Notes: a model not told the origin generated them from the letters alone. A stretch of 64,000 bases of DNA from Chitinophaga deserti (GCF_003149455.1 NZ_QFFK01000015.1:33541-97540); one strand, 5' to 3'; counted from the first letter of the stretch, positions 1 through 8,570 are shown. Program-made: numbers and translations.

Positions 1-676
1 CATCATAGAACATGGCAATAAGCAGTACAATTGCCGGTATGTAGAAGGTAACATATTCGAATTTAATAAACATATATCCTCCCACGATTCCGCCTGTCAG
101 GAAGAAAGTGATGATAACGAGGCGCAGGATTATTTTTTTTCTTTCGGTTGCAATGTTTTTATCAGAAGCTGATATTAATGTATACAGGTCAATCCCGAGA
201 TCTGTAAACATTCCGGTCAGGTGTGTGGTTCTAACCACATATCCGGAAATTGTGGATACCAGGGCATTTTGCATTCCCATTGCAAATAGCAGGCTTCCGG
301 CAAAGTACTCTGTTTTGATGATGGAATGATCAAAAGTATATCCAAAAGTGCCTGCCAGCAAAAGGATTACTATCTCGCATAAAATAGGTATTGCATATCC
401 CGGTCTTTTGTTTTTTCCTTTATTGCCGGTGCAGAGACTTGAAAAAAATGCCCCGGCAAGAAAGAGCAGCAGCCATAGGCCAACCATCCTGGCGGAACGG
501 AAATCTCCCGTGGCCAACTTCTGCGCCAGTAGTGCAGCATGGCCGGTTACATTAGTGGTTAGTACAGCAAAAGCCAATAAACCGGCTGCATTTACCATTC
601 CGGCAGTGAAACATAATAGTACGGCAAGCCGTAAATTATGCCTGTAGTTTCTTTTTCGTCCTACATGTCGCAGCAT
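1..676 (-). CDS. DUF1275 (YoaK-like) membrane protein, partial
   Basis: The reverse strand reads an open frame from an ATG at 676 to the window edge, about 225 codons without a stop, so the C-terminus is missing. The protein starts MLRHVGRKRNYRHNLRLAVL and is strongly hydrophobic, with roughly six membrane segments. Near the N-terminus, the stretch AGMVNAAGLLAF followed by TTNVTGHAALL matches the start of the DUF1275/YoaK family, where a glycine- and asparagine-rich loop follows the first helix. The middle segment GMQNALVSTISGYVVRTTHL, with TG then MFTDLG, is the second hallmark repeat of that family. The function of the family is not established; it is an inner-membrane protein. A competing upstream ATG lies in another frame. 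The family call is from remembered motifs. Confidence 0.8.
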   Translation of the reverse strand, partial: MLRHVGRKRNYRHNLRLAVLLCFTAGMVNAAGLLAFAVLTTNVTGHAALLAQKLATGDFRSARMVGLWLLLFLAGAFFSSLCTGNKGKNKRPGYAIPILCEIVILLLAGTFGYTFDHSIIKTEYFAGSLLFAMGMQNALVSTISGYVVRTTHLTGMFTDLGIDLYTLISASDKNIATERKKIILRLVIITFFLTGGIVGGYMFIKFEYVTFYIPAIVLLIAMFYD

Positions 677-726
677 TTGTTTTCATTATTCCCGGGTTTA
701 ATATGCGCCCTATATCACTTTCCCGG

Positions 727-1323
727 TTATCGTTTTATCCACATTTTTAAGAGAAAATCAACTGTAGCATCTACAACCTGATAGCTCGGGGGGATTTCAT
801 CTTCCAGGCTATGAAATGTCACTACTCTGGTGCCGCTTGGTTTGTTGTCCAGTGCTTTGTACATATATCGTGTATAGTAGTTGTAAAGGCTGGTGGAATA
901 CTCCATATCCTGGTCTATTTGCCCTTCATTGACAATGTTTTCAAAGAAAGAATTGTAGAAATAGAAATTATCAAAGTCATCAAAATCTATCTGCGTAAAG
1001 TTATTGTTGATGAATTCAACATTCAGTGATGCGGTCCGTTCTCTGGCAGCTTGTGCAAAATGATATAACTCTTTACGTTGCTCCACTCCATAGAATTTGG
1101 CTTCCGGGGATTGATGTGCAGCTATAAGACAGAATTTGCCAACGCCGCTTCCAATATCAAGAATTCTTTTGCCGTTTCCGGAAGCCAGGAATTTGGCGGA
1201 TTTTCTTGCTACCTCCATAGGTGTCCAGTGCAGCTTGGATAATTGCTGAATCCTCTCCGGATACAACCAGTCAAATGCCGCATCACTCACATACCACGTA
1301 GGGCTGGACGTAATATTTTCCAT
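727..1323 (-). CDS. class I SAM-dependent methyltransferase
   Basis: This 198-residue soluble protein carries a methyltransferase motif I, ILDIGSGVGKFC, near residues 54-65. It is followed by FYGVEQRKEL, which fits the acidic end of strand beta-2 that binds the ribose of S-adenosylmethionine. Before motif I there is a lead-in helix region, WTPMEVARKSAKFL. Later, EFINNNFTQIDFDDFDNFYF fits motifs II-III. The substrate cannot be told from sequence. The gene lies 50 bp upstream of the DUF1275 gene on the same strand, so they may be co-transcribed. A TAACTTTG box on the minus strand at 1516-1523, about 190 bases upstream, could be its promoter, but no clear -33 element accompanies it. Confidence 0.8.
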   Translation of the reverse strand: MENITSSPTWYVSDAAFDWLYPERIQQLSKLHWTPMEVARKSAKFLASGNGKRILDIGSGVGKFCLIAAHQSPEAKFYGVEQRKELYHFAQAARERTASLNVEFINNNFTQIDFDDFDNFYFYNSFFENIVNEGQIDQDMEYSTSLYNYYTRYMYKALDNKPSGTRVVTFHSLEDEIPPSYQVVDATVDFLLKMWIKR

Positions 1324-1920
1324 ATTTTTTGCTGACGATTTTAGAAAGAATTTACTGTTAGCTGGCAGAAAACAGTTAACCGGGTAACCGGGGGAGAATG
1401 TGTTTACTCATGAGGAATGCAGACGGTTTTGCCAGGACTGATACTGCCATTGATATTTCCATATCCGCTGTGCTTTCCAGCTATTTCAACTTGAACCCCT
1501 TTATTATTTTTAGTGCAAAGTTACTGGAAGATCCTTTCGGATAAGTTGATACTTTTCAACGGTATTATTGCAAAAAGTCACTTTTGTTTAAGTAATAAAC
1601 GGGAGTAGCAACAAGTGGTATGGGATTGGAACGCAAGATTGTTTGGGGGATTTTGAATCAGGTAAGATACCCGGGGGCAAACTTAAGCATTCATTAGCAT
1701 TATCTACCTGTACCGGATGATGAAATATGCTGCATCACTTTCTCTGCTACTTTCGGATTGAATCTTTTGAATCCACAAACAATATAGCCCCTCAGATGCT
1801 CTTTGCCGTAATAGGGGTTCTAAATTCATTCTGGAGCCGGATTAATGCTTTTACAAGTTAGTATGAAGCTAAGGACTAGTTAAGGACAAGGTATTATCTA
1901 AGGGTTTTTGACGGCTTTTC

Positions 1921-1997
1921 ATGCACTCAACATGCACTCAACATGCGCTCAGCAAGCGCTTTTGATGCACTTATCATGCACTTTTGATGCATTCAGG
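1921..1997. repeat. 11-bp-period tandem repeat, seven units
   Basis: Seven consecutive 11-mers: two perfect copies of ATGCACTCAAC (1921-1931 and 1932-1942), then ATGCGCTCAGC, AAGCGCTTTTG, ATGCACTTATC, ATGCACTTTTG and ATGCATTCAGG. The first five bases (ATGCA) are the most conserved. One weaker unit follows at 1998-2008. The period of 11 is not a multiple of three and is close to one helical turn, so the unit is more likely a protein-binding or replication-slippage array than coding DNA. Confidence 0.85.
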
Positions 1998-2440
1998 GTC
2001 GCTTTCAAACCGGAACAAATGACCCAAAAGAACCCAAATCGGAACATTTGGACCCTTTGCCTTTTTGAAATAACAGGATGTGCATACTTTTGAATTGTAA
2101 TTGCAACCACACAGATCATGAGAAGACTAATCAGCATTGTTATTTGAGCTCGGGCCTTAAAGGAGACCCCAAAAAATGTATTTGTGCATAAGTGAAACTG
2201 GGCGTACTTCGTAAAATGTAAAAGAAGTGTCATGCCCAGGCGCTTTTTGGAAAGAAACTCCTAGTGGAGGATCGCCCTTAGCATGTTTACGCAACATAGA
2301 AAGTCAAGCTGTGTGAAGAAACATATAGTTACGTTTAATTTTGGGAGGCTGATAGTATTTTCATGAATGGGGCAGTAGGCAGTGCATATAACGGGAAATC
2401 CGGGTGAAACCAGCGTATAATCTAAGGGGAGTGCGTATGA

Positions 2441-2484
2441 AAGGTGGACATAAGGTGGACATAAGGTGGATATGAGGTGGACTT
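2441..2484. repeat. 11-bp-period tandem repeat, four units
   Basis: Four 11-mers in a row: AAGGTGGACAT twice (2441-2451, 2452-2462), then AAGGTGGATAT and GAGGTGGACTT. A detached AGGTGGGAT follows at 2492. The sequence is unrelated to the array at 1921 but has the same period. Confidence 0.85.
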
Positions 2485-2642
2485 GATATTCAGGTGGGAT
2501 TGTGAAAATAATATCATCGGTGGAGTGGAAAGCTACTTATCCTGTCGGATGATCTTCGGGGTGGAAGCCGTGATATTGGATGTAAATTAATGAAAAAACT
2601 GAATGGCTATTGTGGAGTGTGGGAGAGATTTATGTAAAAGAA

Positions 2643-2666
2643 AAAACCGCGAAAATCGCGGGTTTT
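2643..2666. terminator. hairpin with A-tract and T-tract
   Basis: AAAACCGCGA and TCGCGGGTTTT pair around a three-base loop, with one bulged base. The A/T flanks would let it work as an intrinsic terminator in either direction. On the minus strand it would be a second, backup terminator 120 bases beyond rsgA. No plus-strand gene ends just before it. Confidence 0.4.
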
Positions 2667-2740
2667 AAATTGTTGCTGCACCGGAGTGTGCTTTTCTCGA
2701 ACCAATTCCTCATAGGTCTAAAATATATTTGCGGTTTAAA

Positions 2741-2773
2741 AATAGCGGCCTGTGTATTTACAGGCCACTATTC
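2741..2773 (-). terminator. intrinsic terminator of rsgA
   Basis: An inverted repeat AATAGCGGCCTGT / ACAGGCCACTATT with a six-base loop lies 14 bases past the rsgA stop. On the minus strand the stem ends in CTATTTTTAAA, giving the T-run expected of a rho-independent terminator. Confidence 0.8.
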
Positions 2774-2786
2774 TAATATTACGGCA

Positions 2787-3848
2787 TCAATACTTGGTGT
2801 CTTTGCGATGTTTGAATATTTGCCTGGCAACTTTAGAGAATTGCTTTTCATTTCGCCTTTTATCGGCTTCGCTGGCCTTGAAATGGTATTGCTCGCGCAA
2901 GAGTTTCAGGTAGCTGCGGTACACCAGTTCCGGCAGGGTGCCGTCCTGAACAGCGGTTGTAACGGCGCATCCGGGTTCATGTTGATGGGTGCAGTCGCCA
3001 AACCGGCATTGAGATGCCAGCTCGTTTATCAGCGGGTGGTGAACGCCTTCGTTTCCGCTTTCGCCTGTAACGCCGAACTCCCGCATGCCCGGCACGTCAA
3101 TGATCATACTGCCATTGGGTAGCAATATAAGATGCCTGGCGGTAGTGGTATGCTTCCCCTTCCTGTTTGAGGTGCTGGTGGTGCCTTCTTCCTGTAACCG
3201 GTAACCCAGCAGGCTGTTGAGCAATGTACTTTTGCCTACGCCCGACGATCCCAGCAGGATGTAAGTATGCCGGGGCTGAAGGTATTGGCGCGTCCACGCT
3301 TCCTGCTGCGATTCGTTGAGCGCGCTGGTGAGTATCACCGGACAATCATATCCCAGTTCCAGCACCGCTTGCCGGTATGTTTCCGGGTCGGGGACGAGAT
3401 CGGCCTTGTTTAGGATGACAACCGGCCGGATATTGCACTGTACAGTTTGCTGGAGATAACGTTGCAGGCGCATAGGGTTGAAATCCCTGTCCAGCCCCTG
3501 CACGATAAATGCAGCGTCTATGTTGGCTGCCAGTACCTGGCGTGTGCTTTGCGTGCCGGGCGCTTTGCGGCTGAGCGCGTTGATACGCGGCAATATGTCG
3601 ATGATGATGCCTTCTTCATCATAACGTTTCATCAGTACCCAATCGCCTACTTTGGGATAGGCTTCAGGCTCGCGGCTGTTCAGGAGTGCACCTGCGAGTT
3701 CCGCATCCACGTTGCCGGTTTCGGTGATCAGGAGGTGTTTGAATCCCTGGATGGACAATACCCTCGCGACTTCGAGGGACTGTGAGTTGATTTGTTCGGA
3801 ATGACGCATGAAATGCTCGTTCCATCCGTACGACTGTAATGTCGGCAT
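2787..3848 (-). CDS. rsgA: ribosome small-subunit-dependent GTPase RsgA
   Basis: A 353-residue circularly permuted GTPase that acts late in 30S ribosome maturation, where GTP hydrolysis releases it from the mature subunit. An OB-fold occupies about residues 28-100. The G motifs appear in permuted order: G4 NKAD at 147-150, G5-like SAL near 175, G1 GSSGVGKST at 200-208, then the TT-rich switch I and G3 DVPGM near 252. A C-terminal zinc site follows (CRFGDCTHQHEPGC), the family signature. Length fits the family. The first 20 residues (starting MPTLQSYGWNEHFM) look like a typical Bacteroidota/Firmicutes RsgA N-terminus, supporting this start. The gene stands alone and has its own terminator. Confidence 0.95.
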   Translation of the reverse strand: MPTLQSYGWNEHFMRHSEQINSQSLEVARVLSIQGFKHLLITETGNVDAELAGALLNSREPEAYPKVGDWVLMKRYDEEGIIIDILPRINALSRKAPGTQSTRQVLAANIDAAFIVQGLDRDFNPMRLQRYLQQTVQCNIRPVVILNKADLVPDPETYRQAVLELGYDCPVILTSALNESQQEAWTRQYLQPRHTYILLGSSGVGKSTLLNSLLGYRLQEEGTTSTSNRKGKHTTTARHLILLPNGSMIIDVPGMREFGVTGESGNEGVHHPLINELASQCRFGDCTHQHEPGCAVTTAVQDGTLPELVYRSYLKLLREQYHFKASEADKRRNEKQFSKVARQIFKHRKDTKY

Positions 3849-4061
3849 GGTATAATGTTGCTGTCTTGCTTATGCTGATAGGGCACAGCAAGCTGAAATC
3901 AATAAATGAATTGAATAAATTAACGCAGGTAGCCGGGGAGTATCAAAGCGGAGATGCTTCGTGGGCCTGCGTTAGGCAGCAATGATCGACAGGAGGTTAT
4001 ATGTTGATTGGCGTGTCATAAGTTACAAAGGTAGTAAAATTGGGGGTTATGACCTGAAATG

Positions 4062-4098
4062 AAAAAAGACAAATCAGTATAAACCGATTTGTCTTTTT
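4062..4098 (-). terminator. intrinsic terminator after tRNA-Leu
   Basis: A long perfect stem AAAAGACAAATC / GATTTGTCTTTT with a roughly 10-base loop lies directly after the tRNA 3' end. T-runs on both strands mean it could also stop plus-strand transcription. Confidence 0.8.
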
Positions 4099-4099
4099 C

Positions 4100-4186
4100 T
4101 GGTGCCCAGAACTGGATTCGAACCAGCACACCCTTGCGAGCGCTGCGACCTGAACACAGTGCGTCTACCAATTTCGCCATCTGGGC
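4100..4186 (-). tRNA. tRNA-Leu(CAG), CCA encoded
   Basis: The minus strand reads GCCCAGATGGCGAAATTGG at the 5' end, with the class II D-arm GGCGAAATTGGTAGACGCA. The anticodon loop TTCAGGT contains CAG, and a long variable arm follows. The T-arm contains GGTTCGAATCC, and the acceptor end TCTGGGC pairs with GCCCAGA. The discriminator is A at 4103, and the CCA tail is encoded at 4100-4102. A strong terminator follows. The tRNA starts 73 bases after the stop of the DUF5996 gene on the same strand, so it may be processed from a shared transcript. Confidence 0.95.
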
Positions 4187-4259
4187 ATCCCTGGTTTGTG
4201 TTCGGGATTGCAAAGGTAGATTATTCCCGGAATTTTCCAAATTCTGACGCAAAAAAATA

Positions 4260-5204
4260 TCACACCCGGAAACATCCGTAGTCATTTTCGAAAGATGTTA
4301 AATCACATTCAAGTGCTGAACGGTCCCACTGTGCTGCGTTTGCCGCTGCTTCGTAAGTGCTTTGCAGAAAATCCATCAGTGTTTTTTCAGGATTTGCCGA
4401 TTGTTGTACCACGCTGTAGGGTAAAAGAAATTCCCCCAGTTCCTGGCTGAAATATGCGCCTTCCGGTTTTACCGGCTGCTCTGCAAAACCTTCCGGGGCC
4501 GGATAGGCATAACTGTAGAACGCTGCTTCCGGAAATGCATCGCTTCCGGGCCAGAAACCACAGGAACTTACTTCCTTCGAATAGGCTTCCTGCATCACGC
4601 GGGCAGGCATATTGGGCGCGGAGCCGGTATGCAGGGGAGCGTCGCGGCCTGAGAAGCGGGTAACCGCCAGGTCGAAGGCGCCCCAGAAGAAGTGGACGGG
4701 GCTCACCTTGCCGGTAAAGCGGGCGCGGAACCGGGTAAAAACAATATGTATATGTACCAGAGCCCGCCAGCATTCTTCCATGCGTGCGGCATCGTAGGAG
4801 CGGTGGGTGTAATCATCTTCAAAAGGCACGGCATCTTCCAGCTCACTCGGCATGGTGAAAATTTCCACGTCTACCTCCAGCTTTTTCAGTTTCTCGAATA
4901 CGGCGTTGTAAAAATCGGCTACGGCCATGGGGCGCAGCTCCAGGGTTTCCTGGCTGCCGGCGCTCGTAATTATCCGCAAACGATGGTGTATGAAATCGAA
5001 ATCGATCTGGAAAAGCCCGCCGGGGTAAGGCATACTGCCTGTGCTCAATCCTGCCGGACTTACGGCCAGCGTCACATGCCAGGAGTGGTTGAGCCAGGGC
5101 ATGGAGCGCAGGCGGATTTTACCGATAACCTGCGTCCAGCGGTGTACGGTAGCCAGTGTGTCTTTCCAGGAGTTATAGTCCAGTACGGGCCATTTTGTTG
5201 CCAT
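4260..5204 (-). CDS. DUF5996 family protein
   Basis: A 314-residue protein of unknown function. It opens MATKWPVLDYNSWKDTLATV and contains the stretch SPVHFFWGAFDLAVTRFSGR near residues 168-187, which I recognise as the hallmark of the DUF5996 family. It is rich in tryptophan and aromatic residues and has no signal peptide or membrane segment, so it is probably cytosolic. Further conserved-looking pieces are VSSCGFWPGSDAFPEAAFYS and EFLLPYSVV. No enzymatic motif is evident to me. The gene lies between the C25-like peptidase gene and tRNA-Leu on the same strand; a strong terminator upstream at 5260-5297 separates it from the peptidase gene. Confidence 0.75.
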   Translation of the reverse strand: MATKWPVLDYNSWKDTLATVHRWTQVIGKIRLRSMPWLNHSWHVTLAVSPAGLSTGSMPYPGGLFQIDFDFIHHRLRIITSAGSQETLELRPMAVADFYNAVFEKLKKLEVDVEIFTMPSELEDAVPFEDDYTHRSYDAARMEECWRALVHIHIVFTRFRARFTGKVSPVHFFWGAFDLAVTRFSGRDAPLHTGSAPNMPARVMQEAYSKEVSSCGFWPGSDAFPEAAFYSYAYPAPEGFAEQPVKPEGAYFSQELGEFLLPYSVVQQSANPEKTLMDFLQSTYEAAANAAQWDRSALECDLTSFENDYGCFRV

Positions 5205-5259
5205 AGCTTTTGGGTTTGTTATAAAAACAATCCCGCGCCACTTTGGTTGTACCCATAAA

Positions 5260-5297
5260 AACGACCGCGCCCGGGAAATTAACCCGGGGCGGCCGTT
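5260..5297 (-). terminator. intrinsic terminator of the C25-like gene
   Basis: GC-rich inverted repeat AACGACCGCGCCCGGG / CCCGGGGCGGCCGTT around an AAATTAA loop, followed on the minus strand by TTTTTA. It lies about 28 bases past the stop at 5325. Confidence 0.8.
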
Positions 5298-5324
5298 GTC
5301 GTCTTATGCTGAAGAATTACTCCC

Positions 5325-7007
5325 TTATACAGTGAACCGGAAATAGCACCAGCAGCTCCATGCGCAGTAGCGGTCTCCGATCTTGGCCCGTACTCTCCAC
5401 CTTCCGGGCTGAGCGCCTACGAAGTTGTAGTTGAAACTGGTACCGGCAATGTTGTGGAACACGGCAAAGTTGCGGAAGCTTTGTGCGGCCCACTGCCCGG
5501 CGTTCACGGCACCGAAAGCATCGATCTCAATGCTGTAAGTAGCACCGGGAATGTTTACGGGCAGCCATTTGAACGTCATGGTGCGGGGATAGTGGTTGAA
5601 TACGCTTCCGTCTGCCGGCTCAATTGCACGGGGAATGGCACCTTTCCACCAGGTGAGTGTGGGATCTCCCAGGATGCTCATACCATAGAACCATTGGCGC
5701 TCGCCCAGGTCGTGATCGGTGCCGCGTGCCTTCCACCAGTCTACCATCGCATCGCCAATGCATTTGCCTTTGCCGATGGGATCGTAGAAGTCTGCGAAGA
5801 AGAGCATAGAACCGGTTTTGGTGCTGCCTACCGCGGTAAGTCCGTAATTGGTTTCTCCACCTGCTTTATCGAAAATATACCATCCGCCCAGGTAATCATC
5901 CTGCGTGTAGCGGGCTGTGCTGCAGCAGAAGAGGTTGTAGAAGTGTGCATTCGGGGCACGGCTGTCGCGGAAATAGCTGCGGTCGATCCATTCTGTAGTG
6001 CCCGTTGAAGGGATGTGGAACGAATGTACGTGTGGCGATGAGTGGGAGCAAAGCTGTACGAAGGAGCGCATCTTGTTCACTTCGTCTTTGTACAGATCGG
6101 CGTCGGTGATATTGGGGTTGGTGTACTTGGTGATGAAAGATGCGGGCGTCATCAGGTCCATCTCACAATCGTCGAAGCTGGTCCAGTCATCTTCCACATA
6201 CGCCAGTGCGGAACGGCTGTGGCCGAGGTTACCGGTGCGGAAGAGGTGGTTGCGGTCGAAATAATTGTTGAGCAAAGCTGCGTCGTTTCCACCAAGGGTG
6301 GGCGTCCACATACGGCCTATCCAGATCTCAGGAGTTACATCACCGCTAACGGCGTTGTATTTACCATCGGCATCGGTATCGCTCCAGGTGCCATTGGTGT
6401 CCATGTAGAAGAGGTCGCAGGGGAACTCGGTGCTGGCGCCGTGGAAGTCGTCGCTCATTTCAAACCATGCCACGGGGATGGAGCCTACCATTACACAGCC
6501 TACAGGGCTTTTGCTACGGATGTAATTGCGGATGAAGGCCGGCTTACCGCCGTTAACGACGTGCAGGGTAGCCCAGTAGCCGTCGCGGGCGAGATCGAGG
6601 ATGTAACGGTCGGTTTTTTCTTTGGTGGCAACATACACGTCTTTATGCACGAGTATGAGCACTTTGCCTTTGGGGAAGCGCAGCCAGCTGTAGGTATTGA
6701 GGTAGCTTTCTGCTGCCGGTGCGGCGGGGCGTGGCTTTTCGTCGATGAGGGGCGGCAATTCAAGGATGCTCTTGTTGATCTGAGCGTATTCAGCGAAAGA
6801 ACTGAGTCGGATTTTATTGGGGTCTCTCAGCTCCAGATTGCGCACGCTCTGATAGGCCTGCGCCAGTTTGTAATTGCGGCCTACTGCCTGCATGTTGAAC
6901 ACGGTCCGGTCCTGCAGCACCTGTGTACGCACGGTGGCGAGGTTGGAAAGGCTCTGTTTTTCTCCGGCGATGGGTCCGCCTTTTTGGGGTTGCTTTTCGT
7001 TGGACAT
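5325..7007 (-). CDS. C25 (gingipain-like) caspase-fold peptidase homologue
   Basis: A 560-residue protein that I place in the peptidase C25 (gingipain) family of clan CD. Evidence is the alternating strand pattern, with KVLILVHKDVY near 114-124 and SPVGCVMVGSIPVAWFE near 167-183. Further evidence is PEIWIGRMW near 226-234, the candidate catalytic His in LCSHSSPHVHSF (322 or 326), the candidate Cys in YNLFCCSTARY (361 or 362), and the family-like ending YGMSILGDPTLTWW. About 100 residues of a beta-sandwich-like domain end the protein. There is no signal peptide or T9SS tail, unlike secreted gingipains, so it appears cytosolic. An open frame extends upstream to 7160, but the start MSNEKQPQ at 7007 is preferred because a TAATTTTG box lies at 7041-7048. 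The exact catalytic pair is uncertain. Confidence 0.65.
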   Translation of the reverse strand: MSNEKQPQKGGPIAGEKQSLSNLATVRTQVLQDRTVFNMQAVGRNYKLAQAYQSVRNLELRDPNKIRLSSFAEYAQINKSILELPPLIDEKPRPAAPAAESYLNTYSWLRFPKGKVLILVHKDVYVATKEKTDRYILDLARDGYWATLHVVNGGKPAFIRNYIRSKSPVGCVMVGSIPVAWFEMSDDFHGASTEFPCDLFYMDTNGTWSDTDADGKYNAVSGDVTPEIWIGRMWTPTLGGNDAALLNNYFDRNHLFRTGNLGHSRSALAYVEDDWTSFDDCEMDLMTPASFITKYTNPNITDADLYKDEVNKMRSFVQLCSHSSPHVHSFHIPSTGTTEWIDRSYFRDSRAPNAHFYNLFCCSTARYTQDDYLGGWYIFDKAGGETNYGLTAVGSTKTGSMLFFADFYDPIGKGKCIGDAMVDWWKARGTDHDLGERQWFYGMSILGDPTLTWWKGAIPRAIEPADGSVFNHYPRTMTFKWLPVNIPGATYSIEIDAFGAVNAGQWAAQSFRNFAVFHNIAGTSFNYNFVGAQPGRWRVRAKIGDRYCAWSCWCYFRFTV

Positions 7008-7040
7008 CTTCAATGCTTTTTTTGAGGTTAAACAACGACC

Positions 7041-7048
7041 CAAAATTA
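7041..7048 (-). promoter_or_regulatory. -7 promoter box for the C25-like gene
   Basis: TAATTTTG on the minus strand matches the Bacteroidota -7 consensus TAnnTTTG, 33 bases before the chosen start codon. I see no good -33 TTG/TTTG at the right spacing. Confidence 0.45.
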
Positions 7049-7132
7049 CATTTGCCCATATCCTTCGAACAGGTAGCATATACCTGAAGTTTTGCGTACT
7101 TCTACGGCGCCGGTGCTTGCGGAATGTACGGC

Positions 7133-8128
7133 CTACGGCAGTTTCACCTCTTCCCACCAATGCGTGGAAGGGAAAGGCTTATGCAGCACGGTGGCTTCTC
7201 CGATGCGGGGAGTGGCTACAGGGATGTTATGCTTCTGTGCTTCGGCAACAGTTCTGCGAACGGGTTCATCCCAGGGGTGGAAGGCGAGAGCGAATTTGCC
7301 CCAGTGTACCGGCAGCATGCCTTTGGCGCGGAGGTCTTTGGCGGCCTGCACTGCCTCTTCCGGCATCATATGAATAGAGGCCCAGTCGGTATTATACTGC
7401 CCGGTTTCGAGGATGGCGAGGTCAAACGGACCGTACTGTTCACCAATAGATTTAAAATGCGGGCCGTATCCTGAATCGCCGCCGATATAGATCTTTTCCT
7501 TTCCTGATGCAAGGATGAAAGAAGACCAGAGGGATTGGTTCCTTTTCACACCACGGCCGGAGAAGTGGCGGGCAGGGGCTGAAGTAAGGGATAGTCCTGC
7601 AGGAAGTTGGGTACTTTCGCCCCAGTCCATTTCCCGGATCCTGTCTTTGGGGATGCCGTACCGTACAAGATCAGCCTTCACGCCAAGCCCGGTATATACT
7701 TCGCCCACACGGTTGCGGAGGCTCCGGATGGTGCGGCCGTCGAGGTGGTCGTAGTGGTTGTGGGTGATGATGAGCACGTCAATATCCGGCATGTCATCCG
7801 GTCCAAATACATTCGACCCTGTGAAGGCTTTGGCGAAAATGGGAACGGGGGATGCATGGTTGCTGAACACGGGATCTACGAGGATGTTTTGCCCGTTCAT
7901 GCGGATGAGATAGGAGGAGTGGCCGAACCAGGTAACGGAGGTTTCGTCAGTCAGCTGTTCCTTCAGATTGCGGCGCAGGGCCGGCAATGGTGCGGGCGGG
8001 TATACGCTGCGCGGTTTGCGCATGAATTTGAAGAAGGCTTTGAGCATCGAAGAGTCGGGAGACATGAGCACGGTATGTTCCTGATTGTGAAAAACACCGT
8101 TACGGTAGTTGGGAGATTTCCATTCCAT
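7133..8128 (-). CDS. metallo-beta-lactamase-fold hydrolase (UlaG / NAPE-PLD-like)
   Basis: A 331-residue cytosolic hydrolase. After an N-terminal extension it shows VTWFGHSSYLIRMNGQNILV, typical of the UlaG/NAPE-PLD branch. The zinc motif THNHYDHLDG (HxHxDH) follows, then a His in SAPARHFSGRG, the Asp ligand in YIGGDSGYG, and a final His in LPVHWGKFALAFHPW. NAPE-PLD-like enzymes cleave phosphodiester lipids and UlaG is a lactonase; which activity applies here is unknown. The open frame extends to 8272, but that part overlaps the divergent mmcQ gene, so I choose MEWKSPNYRNG at 8128. A near-match to the -7 box (TACATTCG) lies a few bases before this ATG. Confidence 0.85.
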   Translation of the reverse strand: MEWKSPNYRNGVFHNQEHTVLMSPDSSMLKAFFKFMRKPRSVYPPAPLPALRRNLKEQLTDETSVTWFGHSSYLIRMNGQNILVDPVFSNHASPVPIFAKAFTGSNVFGPDDMPDIDVLIITHNHYDHLDGRTIRSLRNRVGEVYTGLGVKADLVRYGIPKDRIREMDWGESTQLPAGLSLTSAPARHFSGRGVKRNQSLWSSFILASGKEKIYIGGDSGYGPHFKSIGEQYGPFDLAILETGQYNTDWASIHMMPEEAVQAAKDLRAKGMLPVHWGKFALAFHPWDEPVRRTVAEAQKHNIPVATPRIGEATVLHKPFPSTHWWEEVKLP

Positions 8129-8207
8129 GACAGCGAATGTACGAAGCGTGCTGAATTGCTGAAGCACAGATGTCGGATTTTTACAATCCGGAGGCGGAAG
8201 CAGCGCG

Positions 8208-8215
8208 TACATTTG
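8208..8215 (+). promoter_or_regulatory. -7 promoter box, leaderless configuration
   Basis: TACATTTG (TAnnTTTG consensus) ends four bases before the ATG at 8220, so transcription would start at or within a base or two of the start codon. No clear -33 element is seen. Confidence 0.5.
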
Positions 8216-8219
8216 TGGT

Positions 8220-8570
8220 ATGATCACAATTGCCACATTCCGGGAGCTTTGCTTGTCTATGCCGGAAACCACGGAAGTGAAGCACTTCGACCGTCAGGCT
8301 TTCCGTACGAAGCGGAAGATCTTTGCTACCCTGCTGGAGGATGCCAATACGGCTAATTTTCCGTTTACCCCCGAAGAGCAGGCGGCCTGGTGTAAAGCAG
8401 CGCCGGGAGTTTTTTATCCGGTGCCCGGCGGGTGGGGCCTGCAGGGTTGGACTACCGTTGATTTACGTAAAGTAAAGAAAAGCCAGCTGGTGGATGCCGT
8501 GCAAAGCGCCTGGTATCATGCCGCTCCGCCTAAGCTGCAGGAGCATTTCCGGTTGCAGAACGGGCTATAA
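8220..8570 (+). CDS. MmcQ/YjbR family protein
   Basis: A 116-residue protein of the MmcQ/YjbR fold. Typical features are the start ATFRELCLSMPETTEVKHFD, the FRTKRKIFATLLED strand-loop, WTTVDLRKVKKSQLVDAV, and a C-terminal helix YHAAPPKLQEHF. The fold resembles the CyaY-like double-wing, and members are often annotated as DNA-binding, but a biochemical role is not established. It is divergent from the metallo-hydrolase gene, and its 3' end overlaps the convergent DeoR gene by 6 bases, leaving no room for a terminator. The start is supported by the promoter box just upstream. Confidence 0.85.
   Translation: MITIATFRELCLSMPETTEVKHFDRQAFRTKRKIFATLLEDANTANFPFTPEEQAAWCKAAPGVFYPVPGGWGLQGWTTVDLRKVKKSQLVDAVQSAWYHAAPPKLQEHFRLQNGL

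Larger units (their letters stand above)
1324..2640. other. gene-free region with short tandem repeats
   Basis: About 1.3 kb without a convincing coding frame. The only open frames (1908-2093 and 1949-2233) run through repetitive DNA and show no family motif. It holds two tandem repeats with an 11-bp period (1921-1997 and 2441-2484) and a near-direct repeat of CGGAACAAATGACCC at 2011 and CGGAACATTTGGACCC at 2040. A minus-strand TAACTTTG box lies at 1516-1523. The base composition looks more AT-rich and less codon-structured than the flanking genes. I see no tRNA, transposase remnant or recognised riboswitch. Confidence 0.6.

Noticed and set aside
1908..2093. 61-residue open frame across the first repeat array
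   Set aside because: It is made of 11-bp repeat units, which shift frame each copy, has no family motif, and has no ribosome binding site or promoter that I can see.
1949..2233. 94-residue minus-strand open frame
   Set aside because: It also runs through the repeat array, with no recognisable domain or coding bias.
1921..2500. Short direct repeats considered as a CRISPR array or a replication origin iteron set
   Set aside because: The units are 11 bp with no spacers, so not CRISPR. No replication initiator gene or AT-rich unwinding element with DnaA boxes is nearby.
2667..2740. Possible tRNA-like sequence between two hairpins (contains GGTTCGAG on the minus strand)
   Set aside because: The bases flanking the T-loop-like motif do not form a T-stem, and no acceptor, D- or anticodon arm can be folded.
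6042..7025. 327-residue open frame antisense to the C25-like gene
   Set aside because: It mirrors the codon pattern of the opposite strand, with no motif, while the minus-strand frame shows a coherent peptidase fold.
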